Of a stretch of 64,000 nucleotides of DNA, positions 14,607-24,553 are shown in pieces. Position 1 is the stretch's first letter, and each line of letters begins with the position of its first letter. Both the position numbers and the translations under genes were made by a program. This DNA is from Phanerodontia chrysosporium (taxonomy: Eukaryota; Basidiomycota; Agaricomycetes; Polyporales; Phanerochaetaceae): positions 1,922,001 to 1,986,000 of the forward strand of contig MJGA01000001.1 of NCBI GenBank assembly GCA_001910725.1, given 5' to 3'. The notes under the pieces were generated by a model. That model had not been told where the DNA came from. It made no database searches and saw only the letters and a program-made list of their open reading frames with translations.

Positions 14607-15638
14607 ATGGACAGCGACGACGAGGCCTACATTCTGCTCCTGCTTTCGGACGGGAATCTGCCCACCGGTACGTATGCACGCGGTGTGTGGCAACACCTGG
14701 CTCACTCGATCCCCAGGCGCGTTCGTCGCTTCTGCAGGTCTAGAATCCTTCGTGACCCATGGCTTCATGACGCCTTCAGGGGCCACGCCAGGCAGGAAGA
14801 ACGACAAGCTAGAATATACAGTGGAGTTCATTCGCGATAGCCTCGCTTCATATGCCAGATCCGCTTTGCCCTTCGTCTCGGACGCGCACACCCTCGTGCA
14901 AGACAAAGTGGCGTCGCCCGCGACTGCCGATCCTGCAGAGGCCATGGATGCTGCAGTGCGCGGTCTGCATGCCCTGGATGGATTGTACGAGACCATGACA
15001 CTCAATCATGTTGCTCGGCGAGCATCCAGAACACAAGGCGTCGCTCTGCTCTCGCTTTACTCCAAAGGCTTCTCTAAACCCCCTATTTCTCAAGCGGCTT
15101 GCGACGCAGATATGGATGACAGGGAGAGGCAGTTAGGGTCTCTCATTGATAGGCTCAAGCTAGCTGTGAGGCGAGAGGAGACCCAAGGGCACCTACCGGT
15201 ATGCTGGGGAGTCTTGACTGCGGCACTTGGTCTATCCCTCGGTGCGAGTCCTCTCATTGCCATACTACCCATGTTTACCAATGTGCACGTCGTTTGGACC
15301 CGTGCATGCGCATGGACCTCTCAGAGCGAAGCCAGTTCTTGCACCTGTTCCTGTATGCACGCGGGCTTCTATCCGCCGGTGTACGGATGAATATCGTCGG
15401 CCCGTACGCTGCTCAGCAGCTGCTCCTGCACGCAGTCAAACCACTGGTTACGCAGGAAGTCCAACGATGTAGTCAGCTGCGCACAGGGCTCAAGGCCAAC
15501 TTAGCAGACGAGGGCATCAGCTCCGATACGTTCGACGCAGATACGCTGACCTACAACGGACCCGCGAATACCTGGCCCCTTGGAGAAATTCTAGCGGCGA
15601 GGCACGACTTGCAACATTCCAGGGTCTTTAACAGCTGA
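14607..15638 (+). CDS. ureF: Urease accessory protein UreF
   Basis: Cytosolic nickel-insertion chaperone; with UreD and UreG it loads Ni and CO2 into apo-urease. Exons 14607-14667, 14717-15241 and 15325-15638, joined in frame by GT-AG introns of 49 and 83 nt. Family features: LLLLSDGNLPTG at the N-terminus, then GAFVASAGLESFVTHG, the mid-domain segment LYARGLLSAGVRMNIVGP, and the C-terminal HDLQHSRVFNS, which matches the HDxLYSRLFxS ending of eukaryotic UreF. Length (about 298 residues) fits. No other urease gene is in the window. It converges with eIF3f (120 bp apart) and diverges from VAC14. Confidence 0.93.
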
Positions 15639-15758
15639 CGAGCTGGTGCTTCGCAAAAGGGATTTTCAGAGGGTTTCCAGAGGGTCGCCAGGAAGGAACG
15701 GAAGGAAGGTCTACAAGATACACCAGTGGAAATGTAAAATACATTGCCTTTTGTACAT

Positions 15759-16929
15759 CTACGAAGCCCTTGTGAGTGCGAGACGGGAAGACACCTCGGC
15801 TTGTGACCGAACGAGGTTTGCGAGGTAAGAGACCATAAGCGTATCCTATACCACGTCAGTTTGAACCTCAGCTAGGAAATACTCGAGACATACCTGCAGG
15901 CTTGTGTTGAAAGCGCCTTTCTCGAGCTCCTCGGTACTGGCACCGAAAGTGTCCATGAGGTAGCGGCCGACAGCAGCGTCGCCCTTAACCTCGCCAGCCA
16001 GAACTGAGCGCACATATGCGAGTACACGGTCGAGCATGTCGGAGACGGTCGCAAGGGAACGGTCAAGGATGTCAAGGTCTGTGGACGGGAACTCTTCTGT
16101 GTTGCCCTTAGCTGTCGAGAGGAGAAGATCCACTGTGTAGAATACGCCCTTGAGCCTGGGGACTTGCAAGAAATGTGGTCGCTACTCACAGCCACTCCGC
16201 TCGGCCTCCTTGAACTGCAGCTCACAGGGGATCGGGACGAACACACAGTTCTCAGGCTTGGGGGAAACGCCAACGGGCGAGCTGTAAAGTAGTCATTCAT
16301 GAGGATGTGCGGAAGGCATGCGGTCGTGGCCACATACCTGACATATGCCTTCACGCCTGCCTGGTGACCCTCCTCGGTTCCTGTGTTAAGTTGTAGGTGG
16401 ATGGCTTGATGTGGGGCAGTTTCTTGCGAGTAGAAGTTTTGGATCAGAGCGGAGTAGGTGTTAAGATTCGATCCAGTAGAGTACCTGCGATCACAAGATG
16501 AGGCGGGGAGTCCCCAAGAAAATGGTCCAGACAAAACGCACCATCCGACGATGACCTCCTTGGGGTTGACCTTGTGGTGCAACTCGTACATCGCATGGTG
16601 GTACTCCATATCCACAGCGACCTGCTCTGAGGTCTCGCTGTGCAGCACAGCGAACGCCGTCCGGACCTCGATCTCGCCAGTGTCGGAGCGCGTACCGAGC
16701 AGAGTACCGATGACACGCTCCTGTGCATCGGTCCGCCGGAGGTAGTGGTCGAGGATGGAAAAGAGCGCGACTGGATGGACCGTGACTGAGGTCGGTGCCC
16801 GCCTAGTGCAGCACGCCCGTCAGCATACTACCCACGAAGAGACGAGCACGAAGCGTACCCTGGCGTCGACAGAAAGCCTGGCGCGGCGTTCTGGACGTGG
16901 ACCGCAGACGAGGCCAGTGCGAGGGGCAT
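15759..16929 (-). CDS. eIF3f: Translation initiation factor eIF3 subunit f
   Basis: MPN-domain subunit of eIF3, cytoplasmic, part of the octamer core of the factor. Exons: 16929-16860, 16803-16542, 16484-16338, 16281-16190, 16132-15894, 15845-15759. The MPN domain covers [42 protein letters not shown] and the region around [12 protein letters not shown]. It lacks a full catalytic JAMM pattern, as usual for eIF3f. The C-terminal MIT-like part has [32 protein letters not shown] and ends [15 protein letters not shown]. The small last exon and the first exon ([10 protein letters not shown]) were placed by frame and splice signals. Divergent from TOM7. Confidence 0.95.
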
Positions 16930-17038
16930 TTTTGTCGGGACGTAAGGTGAAATGAGGCGGCGGCAGCCAACCCAGGACGCTGGCCAAAAGTTGCCTCGGC
17001 AAACGCCGGTGCGACTCAACTCCCTTCCACCAACCACC
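16930..17038. promoter_or_regulatory. 109-bp head-to-head region between eIF3f and TOM7
   Basis: Only sequence between the two start codons, so it carries both promoters. No TATA box is visible; a G/C-rich stretch is followed by a CT-rich leader just before the TOM7 ATG. Confidence 0.55.
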
Positions 17039-17384
17039 ATGCCGTCCGAGGAGACCAAGGTGCGTCGCGCGCGTCGCTGCGGGCCCTGCGCAGCATCGTT
17101 GGTGGTATCTGAGACTGACACAACCTGCAGGAGCGTATCATCAAGGCTGTCGACCTCGCAAGGGTGCGTCGAGAACCCCACGTTCGCTGACACTCTGACC
17201 TCACGCGCTTTCGCGGCCTTTTGCAGACGGTCGTACACTATGCCTGGATTCCGTTCATCATCTACGTCGGCTACACGCGGAGCAACCCGCAGCCGTCTCT
17301 GATCAAGTGCGTGCCCGCGGCGCCGCGATAATGCTTGTCACTGACCCGACGTGGACCTCCAGGTTGATCAGCCCACTCGCATGA
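17039..17384 (+). CDS. TOM7: TOM7, small subunit of the mitochondrial outer membrane translocase
   Basis: A 51-residue tail-anchored-type protein of the TOM complex, which imports precursors into mitochondria and modulates complex stability. Four tiny exons: 17039-17059, 17131-17163, 17227-17306 and 17363-17384 (21, 33, 80 and 22 nt), all with GT-AG introns of 56-71 nt. The protein starts MPSEETKERIIKAVDLAR, then a single membrane segment with the family pattern VVHYAWIPFIIYVGY and a Pro-rich end NPQPSLIKLISPLA. ATG context is ACCATGC. The gene is too fragmented to be seen as one open frame, which makes it easy to miss. Confidence 0.93.
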
Positions 17385-17807
17385 TCGTGCCACGCCTGCT
17401 TCCTACTGTACCTCATAGTAATGACCTGCAAAACATTCCACGTTGAATGAACCATACTTTCATCGCTCTCCGCTCTAGAATTTGCGTGACGTCGGACGTG
17501 TATGTAGTGTTGGGATGGCTTCGGGTGAGTGCAATTTCCATTCACCTCGCGGTGATTATATACGTCGTGGTGGTACCGTTCTGGTGCCCTGAACGGGCAG
17601 CAATAACGTTGCGTCCGGGTGAAGCCGCCTTTCGTGTGCAGGTTTCACCAAGTTGAAGATTTGACAAGGCCAGATCTGAGCTTTCTTGTTTACGTCTCAT
17701 GCATATACGCCGGTGCTCATTATGCAGCTAATTACAGGGTGACAATAAATATGTACGAAGTGCAGCAAAGCAGCAGACAACACAAGCCAGAGCGAAAGGA
17801 TGTGACA
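17385..17807. other. Convergent intergenic region, no gene supported
   Basis: About 420 bp between the stops of TOM7 and the RNF220-like gene. Only 3' untranslated and terminator functions are expected. Short frames here have no recognisable domain. Confidence 0.5.
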
Positions 17808-19420
17808 CTACAAATAAACGCGACGCAAGTCCGCAGGGGCGGTTATACGCTTGCAAATTGGACAGAGTCTCGTCGAACCGAGGCAGCGCAGCCAGCACTC
17901 CCTGCAACACGTGTGCCAACAGCCTGTCGATACAGTCGGTTCTGTATATGGGTCGAGGCAGATACGGCAGAGCAGTGAAGTTGACGAAGCAACGCGGGTA
18001 GACTCCTGCGAAGCAGAGTTAGCAAAGGCTGGTTTGACGGGAGAAGACGACGTACCAGCAACTTCACTTTGTTTTCTAGCGCAGTCACCAACGCCCCCAT
18101 ATCGTTGGACTTTCTGGCGAGCTCTATCGCACGTTCCGCCGCCTCCGTCTCGCCAACGCCCATCACTTCATCCAGTGACTTCTTGACATCTTCATCGTCT
18201 ACCGCCATCACCGCTGCTTTCTTCACGACCTTGCCTTCGACGACGAGCTGCCGAAGAGTTGCCGCACTTGACGAACCCTGACCGGATCCTGACGCCTCTG
18301 GAGACTGGCTACAGCTGTCATCATCTCCGTCGATCTGGACCTCTTCATCCTCGTCAACACTGAGAGGTCTCGACCCTAGCACATCTCCTTCCGTGAACTG
18401 CGCGGCTCCATACACAGCTTCGTCTTCTCCGTCGATATCTACTTCATCATCTACATCTTGCTGTGTTTCGTCTCGAACTACTATTCCCAGACCTAAGCAA
18501 CGTCAGCAAAGCCATCTCAGGACGGTCACGCGCTCTTACCTCGAAGACTTGCGCCTTCTGTAGCCCTAACCTGCACATCACCCTCAACATCTATCTCTTC
18601 CCAAGCTTGCTCCTCTTGATGCCTCTCCTGCTCCGACCGTTCTCGTTCACTTTGCACTCGTGCTTCGTGTGCAAGGCAGGCATCCACATGCGCCTCGACA
18701 ACGTCCGGATCGCCGGGGACCATTTTCATGCAGACTGGGCACAAAGTCCCTTGTCCATCGCCTGCCCAGCGACCTCGGCCGCCCCGGAAGCCAGACAAGC
18801 CACCTCCGTCTTCCTCCTCTTTAGTCATCTCGCGCAATTTAGCATGGCGTTGCTTTCGGTGCTTCTTGATCGCGCGAAGAGACTTGTCGACAATCTCGAG
18901 CGTAGCGGAAGACGAGCTGGCCTGGATGTTCTTGCGCGCTTTGACGGCCGACTTGCGGGTACGAGCGGTAAACCTGTGTGGCGTTAAAACGCGGCGTTTC
19001 TTCCGAGGCAGGTGGCGACGCACCCATCGTCTGGTTCTGCAGCCCCCAGCACCTCTGTTGAGCCTATATGCCTCATGATCTCGTCCACCCTCTCAGCCTC
19101 AAGATCTGCATGCTTGTCTAGTAGTCGGACGGGTATCTCTTCGTCGCACACAGGGCATTTCTTGGTCACGGCTCGTCTTGCTTCCGAGAATGCATATGAG
19201 CCTGGCTCAGGAGATCAACGGCGACGAACTCACGTTTCTTGATCTTCAGCGTCAACGGAGGATGTGACGATGACGCTACGGGGGTATCGCTAGTCTCCTC
19301 CTCGCTGTCCGAGATATAGGCCCGCTTCTTGCCTCTGCGAAGGACTGCGCGGTCAGTCTGGGCCCGGATCTCGGGTGTCGGAGGAGAAAGGTCATACTTT
19401 GCGACTTTGGAGGGCGGCAT
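17808..19420 (-). CDS. RNF220-like RING-type E3 ubiquitin ligase
   Basis: Predicted nuclear/cytosolic E3 ligase. Exons: 19420-19234, 19180-19024, 18973-18540, 18492-18056, 18005-17808. The N-terminal half has two zinc-finger-like CPVC motifs: CPVCDEEIPVRLLDKHADLE, and CPVCMKMVPGDPDVVEAHVD with a later HVDACL. An acidic, serine-rich linker and a helix ENKVKLL follow. The C-terminus is a RING: CRICLDPYTEPTVSTGCWH, then CCRECW and CPICKRITAPADLRRVYL. The ITAPxDLRRxYL ending and CWH ... CEECW spacing are those of animal RNF220 and fungal relatives. All eight RING ligands are visible. A basic stretch RKKRRVL at the exon 2/3 border is removed if the intron 18974-19023 is spliced. Substrates unknown. 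Confidence 0.88.
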
Positions 19421-20443
19421 TGGGGCGGGATTCGAGGCCAGCGGTGAGTTCGGCGGTCGGCGCAGATATTGAAGACGGCGGCGGCGGTGTTGGCGGCGGT
19501 GGGCAGGATGGATCGCGTCGGCGGGAAATGGATGACGGCGCTGAGGTCAGGCGAAGAAGCGCCGTAAGCGCGCACGAATGCGGGGATCGGGATCGGGGCT
19601 CTTTTGGCGCCCGGCGCCCAGCCTCGTCAAGCGCGCTTCAATTCGCTGCACGTCCCCGTCGAGATGCCCACCTTAGACTTCCAGGAAGGCCAGGGTGCAA
19701 CACTTTCTATGTCGTGAACAAGCTCTGCTACTCCTATACTCAGAGAATTTGCAAGCTTTCTGATCATCTATTCACAGGCGGTGTGCCATCCGACCCATGG
19801 TAGAGCAGGTTTCGCAAGCAAGGTACCGTTTACTGTAAGTGTACGATCCCCAGTCAATCAAATCTGTTATGCAACATGTCTCAAGAGATCAGGTTGCAGT
19901 AAGTTACGGCTTCGACTAGACTCGCCATTGATCAATGCCTTCCCCTCCTCGATCAGCCCGCTATTGCGAATGCAGAGACCGGCGTACGGGAGTGGTGCGC
20001 ATGGAGGGTACCCCTTCTTTACTCGCCGCTTCGCGTATGGGGACACCATAGCAGAAACGTGCTCCGACGCCTACGATGTTCCCGTTCCTGCTGTCGAATG
20101 AGCTAGTCACGGGTTTGCGCCTTCTCCAGGTATGTAACTTCGACTGCTAGATGTTATCCCCAACGTTACCAGAGTTCCTCACTATTGGCTGCGCGTCGTT
20201 GACAGGGATGACAGCTGTCTAGAAGTGCACACAAAGTGTCTTATTTCGATCTCCTGTGATACAAGTTCTCTTGTCTTCCTCCCCAGCAAAAACCTGCGAT
20301 CAGTTCATGAGAACATGATGCATATGCACTAACCCCACGCCTCCATACCATCTGTTGGTGGCAGGATACGGGATATAAAGTGGCGAGCTGGTACCCCGAG
20401 AGGCATCAGCTTTCGCAATCCACAAAACGCCTATCCCTCCACC
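19421..20443. other. Intergenic region upstream of the first beta-glucosidase copy
   Basis: About 1 kb holding the divergent promoters of the RNF220-like gene and of the first GH3 gene. A TATA-like GGATATAAAG lies at 20371-20380, about 70 bp before the ATG. The stretch from about 20120 is clearly related to the region before the second GH3 gene (from about 56508). No other gene is supported. Confidence 0.6.
19549..19617. repeat. Left edge of the tandem duplication unit (copy at 55797-55865)
   Basis: About 69 bp nearly identical to 55797-55865 in the same orientation (core CGGGGATCGGGATCGGGGCT). It lies upstream of GH3 copy 1, and its partner lies upstream of GH3 copy 2. It therefore marks one end of the ancestral duplicated segment. 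Confidence 0.8.
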
Positions 20444-22558
20444 ATGCCTGCTCCTACTACACGTCTCAATGTTGACGAGCTGCTTGAGAAGCTGTCATTG
20501 CCTCAGAAAATCTCCCTAATCACAGGACATGTGCGTACAAGCTCTAACGCCCCCAAAGCTTCCCCTACTGACAGCTCTGCAACGCAGGGACTGTGGCATA
20601 TATCGTCTATTCCGGATGTCAACATCCCTCCCGTGCGCATGAGCGATGGTGAGCAGGGTGTATTCTCCAACCGCTAGCTCTAAACTGATTACAATCGCAC
20701 TGTCAGGCCCTAATGGTGTCCGCGGCATGCATTGTAAGCTATACTCTCGCTGCACCTTTCCCGATACGGGTCACACCATTCATTTTTAGTCTTCAACAGT
20801 ACTCCTTCCAATTGTTTTCCATGCGGTACCGGCCTCGGAGCCACCTTCGACGTCGAGCTTATCAGGGAAGTCGGTGCCGCACTTGCAGATGAGTGTCGTG
20901 CCAAAGGTACGCTATTATCCGGAGCACCTTTGTACGTGTACTGAAAGACACCAGGTTGCCATATCCTGTTAGGGCCCACCGTCAACACACAGAGGTCTCC
21001 CTTAGGCGGACGAGGCTTCGAGTCGTTTTCCGAAGACCCTCACCTGAACGGCACCATTGCTGCAGCCTACATCAACGGGCTGCAATCAAAAGGTGTCTCA
21101 GCTACTCTCAAACATTTCGTTGCCAACGAGCAGGAGTTTCATAGGTTCGTCTGCTACATATTCTATTATGATGGCCCATATGTTGAGTTCGGTTGCAGCC
21201 ACTCCTCTAGCAGCGATGCCAGCGAGAGGACACTGAGAGAAATTTATCTTATGCCCTTTCAAATTGCGGTAAAGGACGCCAAGCCGTGGGCCGCGATGGC
21301 TGCGTAAGTAGTTTGAAGATCCGTGCCTGAATGCGTAGATGCTCAATTAAATGTGCACGAAAGGTTCAATCGCCTGAACGGTACACACTGCTCGGAGAAC
21401 GATTGGTTGCTGGATCATATCCTCAGAAAGGTATAAATGTCGTGTCGCTCCTGGCGTACACAAGCTCACGTAGAAGGACAGGAATGGGGCTTCGATGGTT
21501 TGGTCATGAGCGACTGGACTGGCACGTATAGCACTACGGAGAGCATCAAGGCAGGTCTTGACCTAGAAATGCCGTGCGTGATCTATCACCGTACTCGATG
21601 TCTTCTAATGCTCTTCCGTAGTGGACCTACGGTCACGAGAGGTGATGCGGTTATGAGGGCTATTCAGGCCGAGAAGCTATTTCCCCACGACATCGATGTT
21701 CGCGTGCGCAAGGTATGTCTCTAAATTGCCGCCTTACTTTCGTCGCAGCGCCCATTAGTATGATCAGGTCCTAGGAATGCTGCAGCACGCCTACGACTCC
21801 GGCATACCATTCAATGCACCAGAAGAGATCCTCGACACCCCTGCCGTGCGTTTGATCCTCCGAAAAGCCTCTGCCAACGCAATCGTGCTCTTGAAAAACG
21901 AGAAGGCCATCCTCCCCATCGAACATGGCATTCGCACAATTGCTGTCATTGGTCCGAACGCCAAGGAGGCTGTCATCTCCGGCGGAGGATCTGCCTCCTT
22001 GCGTCCCACCTACACCGTCTCGCCGCTCGAAGGCATCACCGCGGCGGCACAGGAGATCGGTGCACAAGTGGAATATGCCCTCGGGGCACTTTCGTTCAAG
22101 CTTCTGCCGGCCATTGATCGCTTCATCTCATACGACAAGTCCCCGGGCGGGCTACTTGAGTTCTGGAATAACAGTCCGACGAACGACTGGCTCTCCACTT
22201 CGCCCGACTTCTCGAGTATCACACAGACGGTGGCGTGGAGCACCCGCACTGAGTCTACTAAGTGCTACCTCGCTGATGGTATTGTACGTACCGCTCGATA
22301 CACTTTGCACTTTGTGAACACTGCTTACTCAGCCATCCTAGGATGAGGACAGTGTCAACATCGTCTGTTGGGCGAGGGTGCGTGGAGACTCTTGCCTCGA
22401 CACCAAGGAGACTGACACTCTCAATAGTTTTCGACAACATTTATTCCAGACGAAGATGGGGACTGGGAATTCGGTATGAGCGTCGCAGGCCGCGGGAACC
22501 TTTTCATCGACGAGAAGCTTGTTCTCGAGCTCAGTGCCAACCCGCCTCAAGGAACGTC

Positions 22559-23246
22559 TGTCACGGATGTGACGGTGCTGCCCTATTTTTCGCCGATTTT
22601 TGGCTATTTTCCTCGATTAATCCAACGGGCGAGCAGCCCTCGCGCCGTCTGGAGTCCTAGCCGCCCACACTCAGCGCCTGGCCACTCAGCGCCAGCGCCC
22701 TGATGGCGCATCACCCTAGACGCCAGCGCATCCCGCTGCGCGCTCAGACACCGCCCGGATCACCGGTCTGCAACCGGTTCCCCGGATCGCCGAGGAGGCA
22801 CTGTCATCCCTGATGACTCCCCTCGCCGAGACACGCCGAGCTGATCAGCCTGATGACACAGCCTCGGCCCGACGCAGCCTCGAGACACTGCCAGCTGACA
22901 CAGCCTCGTGACATAGCCCCCGCACAGCCTCGCCGCGCAGCCCGCGTTGCAGCCTCGCTGGCTATGCCAAGCACTGCCCATCAGCTTAGGTAATCGTACA
23001 GCCTGCCCTAGAGTACTGTAGTATATAAGGGTAGCTCCCCTCGCTCCTGTCCGTCATCTCGACCTCTTGGTCAATACGGACAGGTAAGCCCGTCACTTGT
23101 ATTGTAGCATACAACACTAATAGAACTTGGTCAATACGGACAGTTGAACAAACCGTTCGTCGCTGCGTGATTCGCTCCGCCGCGCCACCTCGTCGACCTC
23201 CCCACTTGTGCTCCCTCGTGAAGCGTTGAGCCCCTGCTCCGCGACA
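22559..23246 (+). repeat. 5' LTR of A1
   Basis: 688 bp, begins TGTCACGGATGTGACGG and ends CTCCGCGACA. U3 carries five copies of CAGCCTCG (22859-22957) and a TATA box TATATAAG at 23022. R/U5 contains an 18-bp direct repeat CTTGGTCAATACGGACAG (23066-23083 and 23126-23143) around a GTAAGC donor-like site. Confidence 0.95.
23022..23065 (+). promoter_or_regulatory. TATA box and predicted RNA 5' end of A1 (self-primer)
   Basis: TATATAAG at 23022 is followed 34 nt later by ATCTCGACCT (23056-23065), the exact reverse complement of the putative PBS. The distance suits a transcription start at about 23056. The start itself is inferred, not measured. Confidence 0.7.
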
Positions 23247-23248
23247 TT

Positions 23249-23258
23249 AGGTCGAGAT
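23249..23258 (+). other. Putative self-priming PBS of A1
   Basis: AGGTCGAGAT lies 2 nt after the LTR end. It pairs perfectly with the predicted first ten bases of the transcript (23056-23065). No tRNA-type PBS starting with TGG is found here. The same arrangement occurs in A2 (43583-43592, spacer 43593-43594). Confidence 0.72.
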
Positions 23259-23340
23259 CTCTTGGGTGCCCTAGGCAATTCCTTCCCTACCGCTCCCCCA
23301 AATACCGTTTAAAAAAGTTTATTCCCTCCGATTAAAGCGA

Positions 23341-23400
23341 GTACGTCGTAGTCGAGCAGCCCGCTCACTCCGTACACGTTGCTAAGGCTTGCTTTCGCAG
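23341..23400 (+). other. Predicted 60-nt leader intron that creates the ORF0 start codon (A1)
   Basis: Donor A|GTACGT after 23340, branch-like GCTAAG at 23381, acceptor TTTCGCAG ending 23400, then TGCCGAAAGA. Removal joins A(23340) to TG(23401-23402), giving ATG-CCG-AAA. Length and signals match host introns. A2 has the same intron (43441-43500, -). Confidence 0.75.
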
Positions 23401-24125
23401 TGCCGAAAGACGTTCGTCGAAGCGCGGCCTCTCCGCCCCCGAACGCACCCTTGCTCAAAGACCACATCCCCCAACGCATTTTCGACCGCCTCCAACGTCG
23501 TCGCGAGGCCGGCAACCCTGTCAAGTGGACCGACCGCAAAGTCAAGGCGGTCATCAAATACGTCTCTACGCTCCCGACGCCTCCGCCCTCCGTTCCCTCC
23601 ATCAACTGGACCGCAGTCCGCGAAGCCCGCGAAGCCGAACAACGCGTAGGCAACCGCATCCGCGAGCAGCGCCAGCGCGAAGCGCAAGAAGCCCAGGCCG
23701 CCGTAGCCGCCTCCTCCTCTAAGCTCAGTTTGGCAGAGCGCCTCAGCGCCGCCCCGACGTACGAGCCCATCGCCCGCAAGCCCATCGGCATCGACATCCC
23801 GAAGTACTCCCCCACCGACCTCGTCGGCATCTTCACGCCCAAGCTTGACGCGACCATCAAGCGTCTCAAGGCCGTCGAAGAAGTCGACCTCTTCCACCTC
23901 GTCAGCAGCGACCGCGCGCACGGCGTCTGCCAGCTGCTCGAACGCCTTCGGCAGATTCGCAACGAGCTCAGCCGCCTCGCTCCTACCACTACGTTTAAGG
24001 AGTGGCATCAGTACGAGCTTGGACTAGCTCAGATTGGTGACATTCCGTTCATCGGTTTAAGGCGCAATTTCCGCCGTATCGTAGGAGAGCTGGACATAGT
24101 GTACCGGGCCGGGTATTTCGATTAG
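23401..24125 (+). CDS. ORF0 of A1, unknown protein, start codon made by splicing
   Basis: About 241 residues beginning MPKD if the leader intron is removed (the A of ATG is 23340). No homology recognised. The protein is basic and rich in Arg, Glu and Ala; residues roughly 60-100 (REAREAEQRVGNRIREQRQR) look like a long charged helix or coiled coil. The end is hydrophobic-aromatic (YRAGYFD). It contains no Met codon and the DNA has no ATG in any forward frame. The A2 copy lacks a 12-codon segment near the N-terminus but is otherwise very similar. Family B has an ORF of the same size and position, starting MPKA and also ending in Asp. A role in particle formation or RNA handling is possible, but nothing in the sequence proves it. 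Confidence 0.72.
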
Positions 24126-24553
24126 TTTACAAATACATTTCTGTCGCTCTGGATTTCGACTGTTCGAATTGTCCGCACTTCTTCGGGCGAACCACAGAGA
24201 ACGGCGTCACTGCTCCCGCTGATCTCCACGTCGAGGAGAACAACGGATCTCGAGAAGCCAGGGAGTGCAGTCAGCAGCCCTGCCCTTATCGAGAGACTGC
24301 CCCTCCGCTGCTCCCGGTTCCGCCTAGTGACCGAGAAACACAGTTCGAACGCCCTCATTTCGCGCAACGGCTAGAATTCGCCCGCGCCTCTGCCACTACT
24401 CCGAATACTCCCGATCACAGTCCCCCGGACAGCAGCCACCACTCGTCTCCCGAGACATCGCTCGGCTCCGTCCTCTCCGACCACGAACCCGCTCCCTCGC
24501 CATTTAATCTCTCCCGCGCTCAATCAGGAGCCAACACTCCCCGTCCCCCCAAT
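24126..24553 (+). other. ATG-free open frame continuous with gag (A1)
   Basis: The 428 nt between the ORF0 stop and the gag ATG have no stop codon in the gag frame, which is open from 24041. Most differences from A2 in the middle part (for example CTG/CTA, CTC/CTT, AGT/AGC, GAG/GAA) fall at third positions of that frame. This suggests it is translated, perhaps as an N-terminal extension of Gag reached by a -1 shift from ORF0 or by splicing. Indels at both ends between A1 and A2 weaken the case. Confidence 0.5.

Noticed and set aside
16163..16189. A 27-nt intron in eIF3f
   Set aside because: The 57-nt intron 16133-16189 gives the conserved ERSGLDLLLSTA sequence.
22859..22957. CRISPR-like spacing of the CAGCCTCG repeats
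   Set aside because: Eukaryotic nuclear DNA, repeat of only 8 bp, located in an LTR promoter.
23247..23290. tRNA-type primer-binding site after the A1 LTR
   Set aside because: No TGG-starting tRNA complement was recognised; the self-complementary AGGTCGAGAT fits better.
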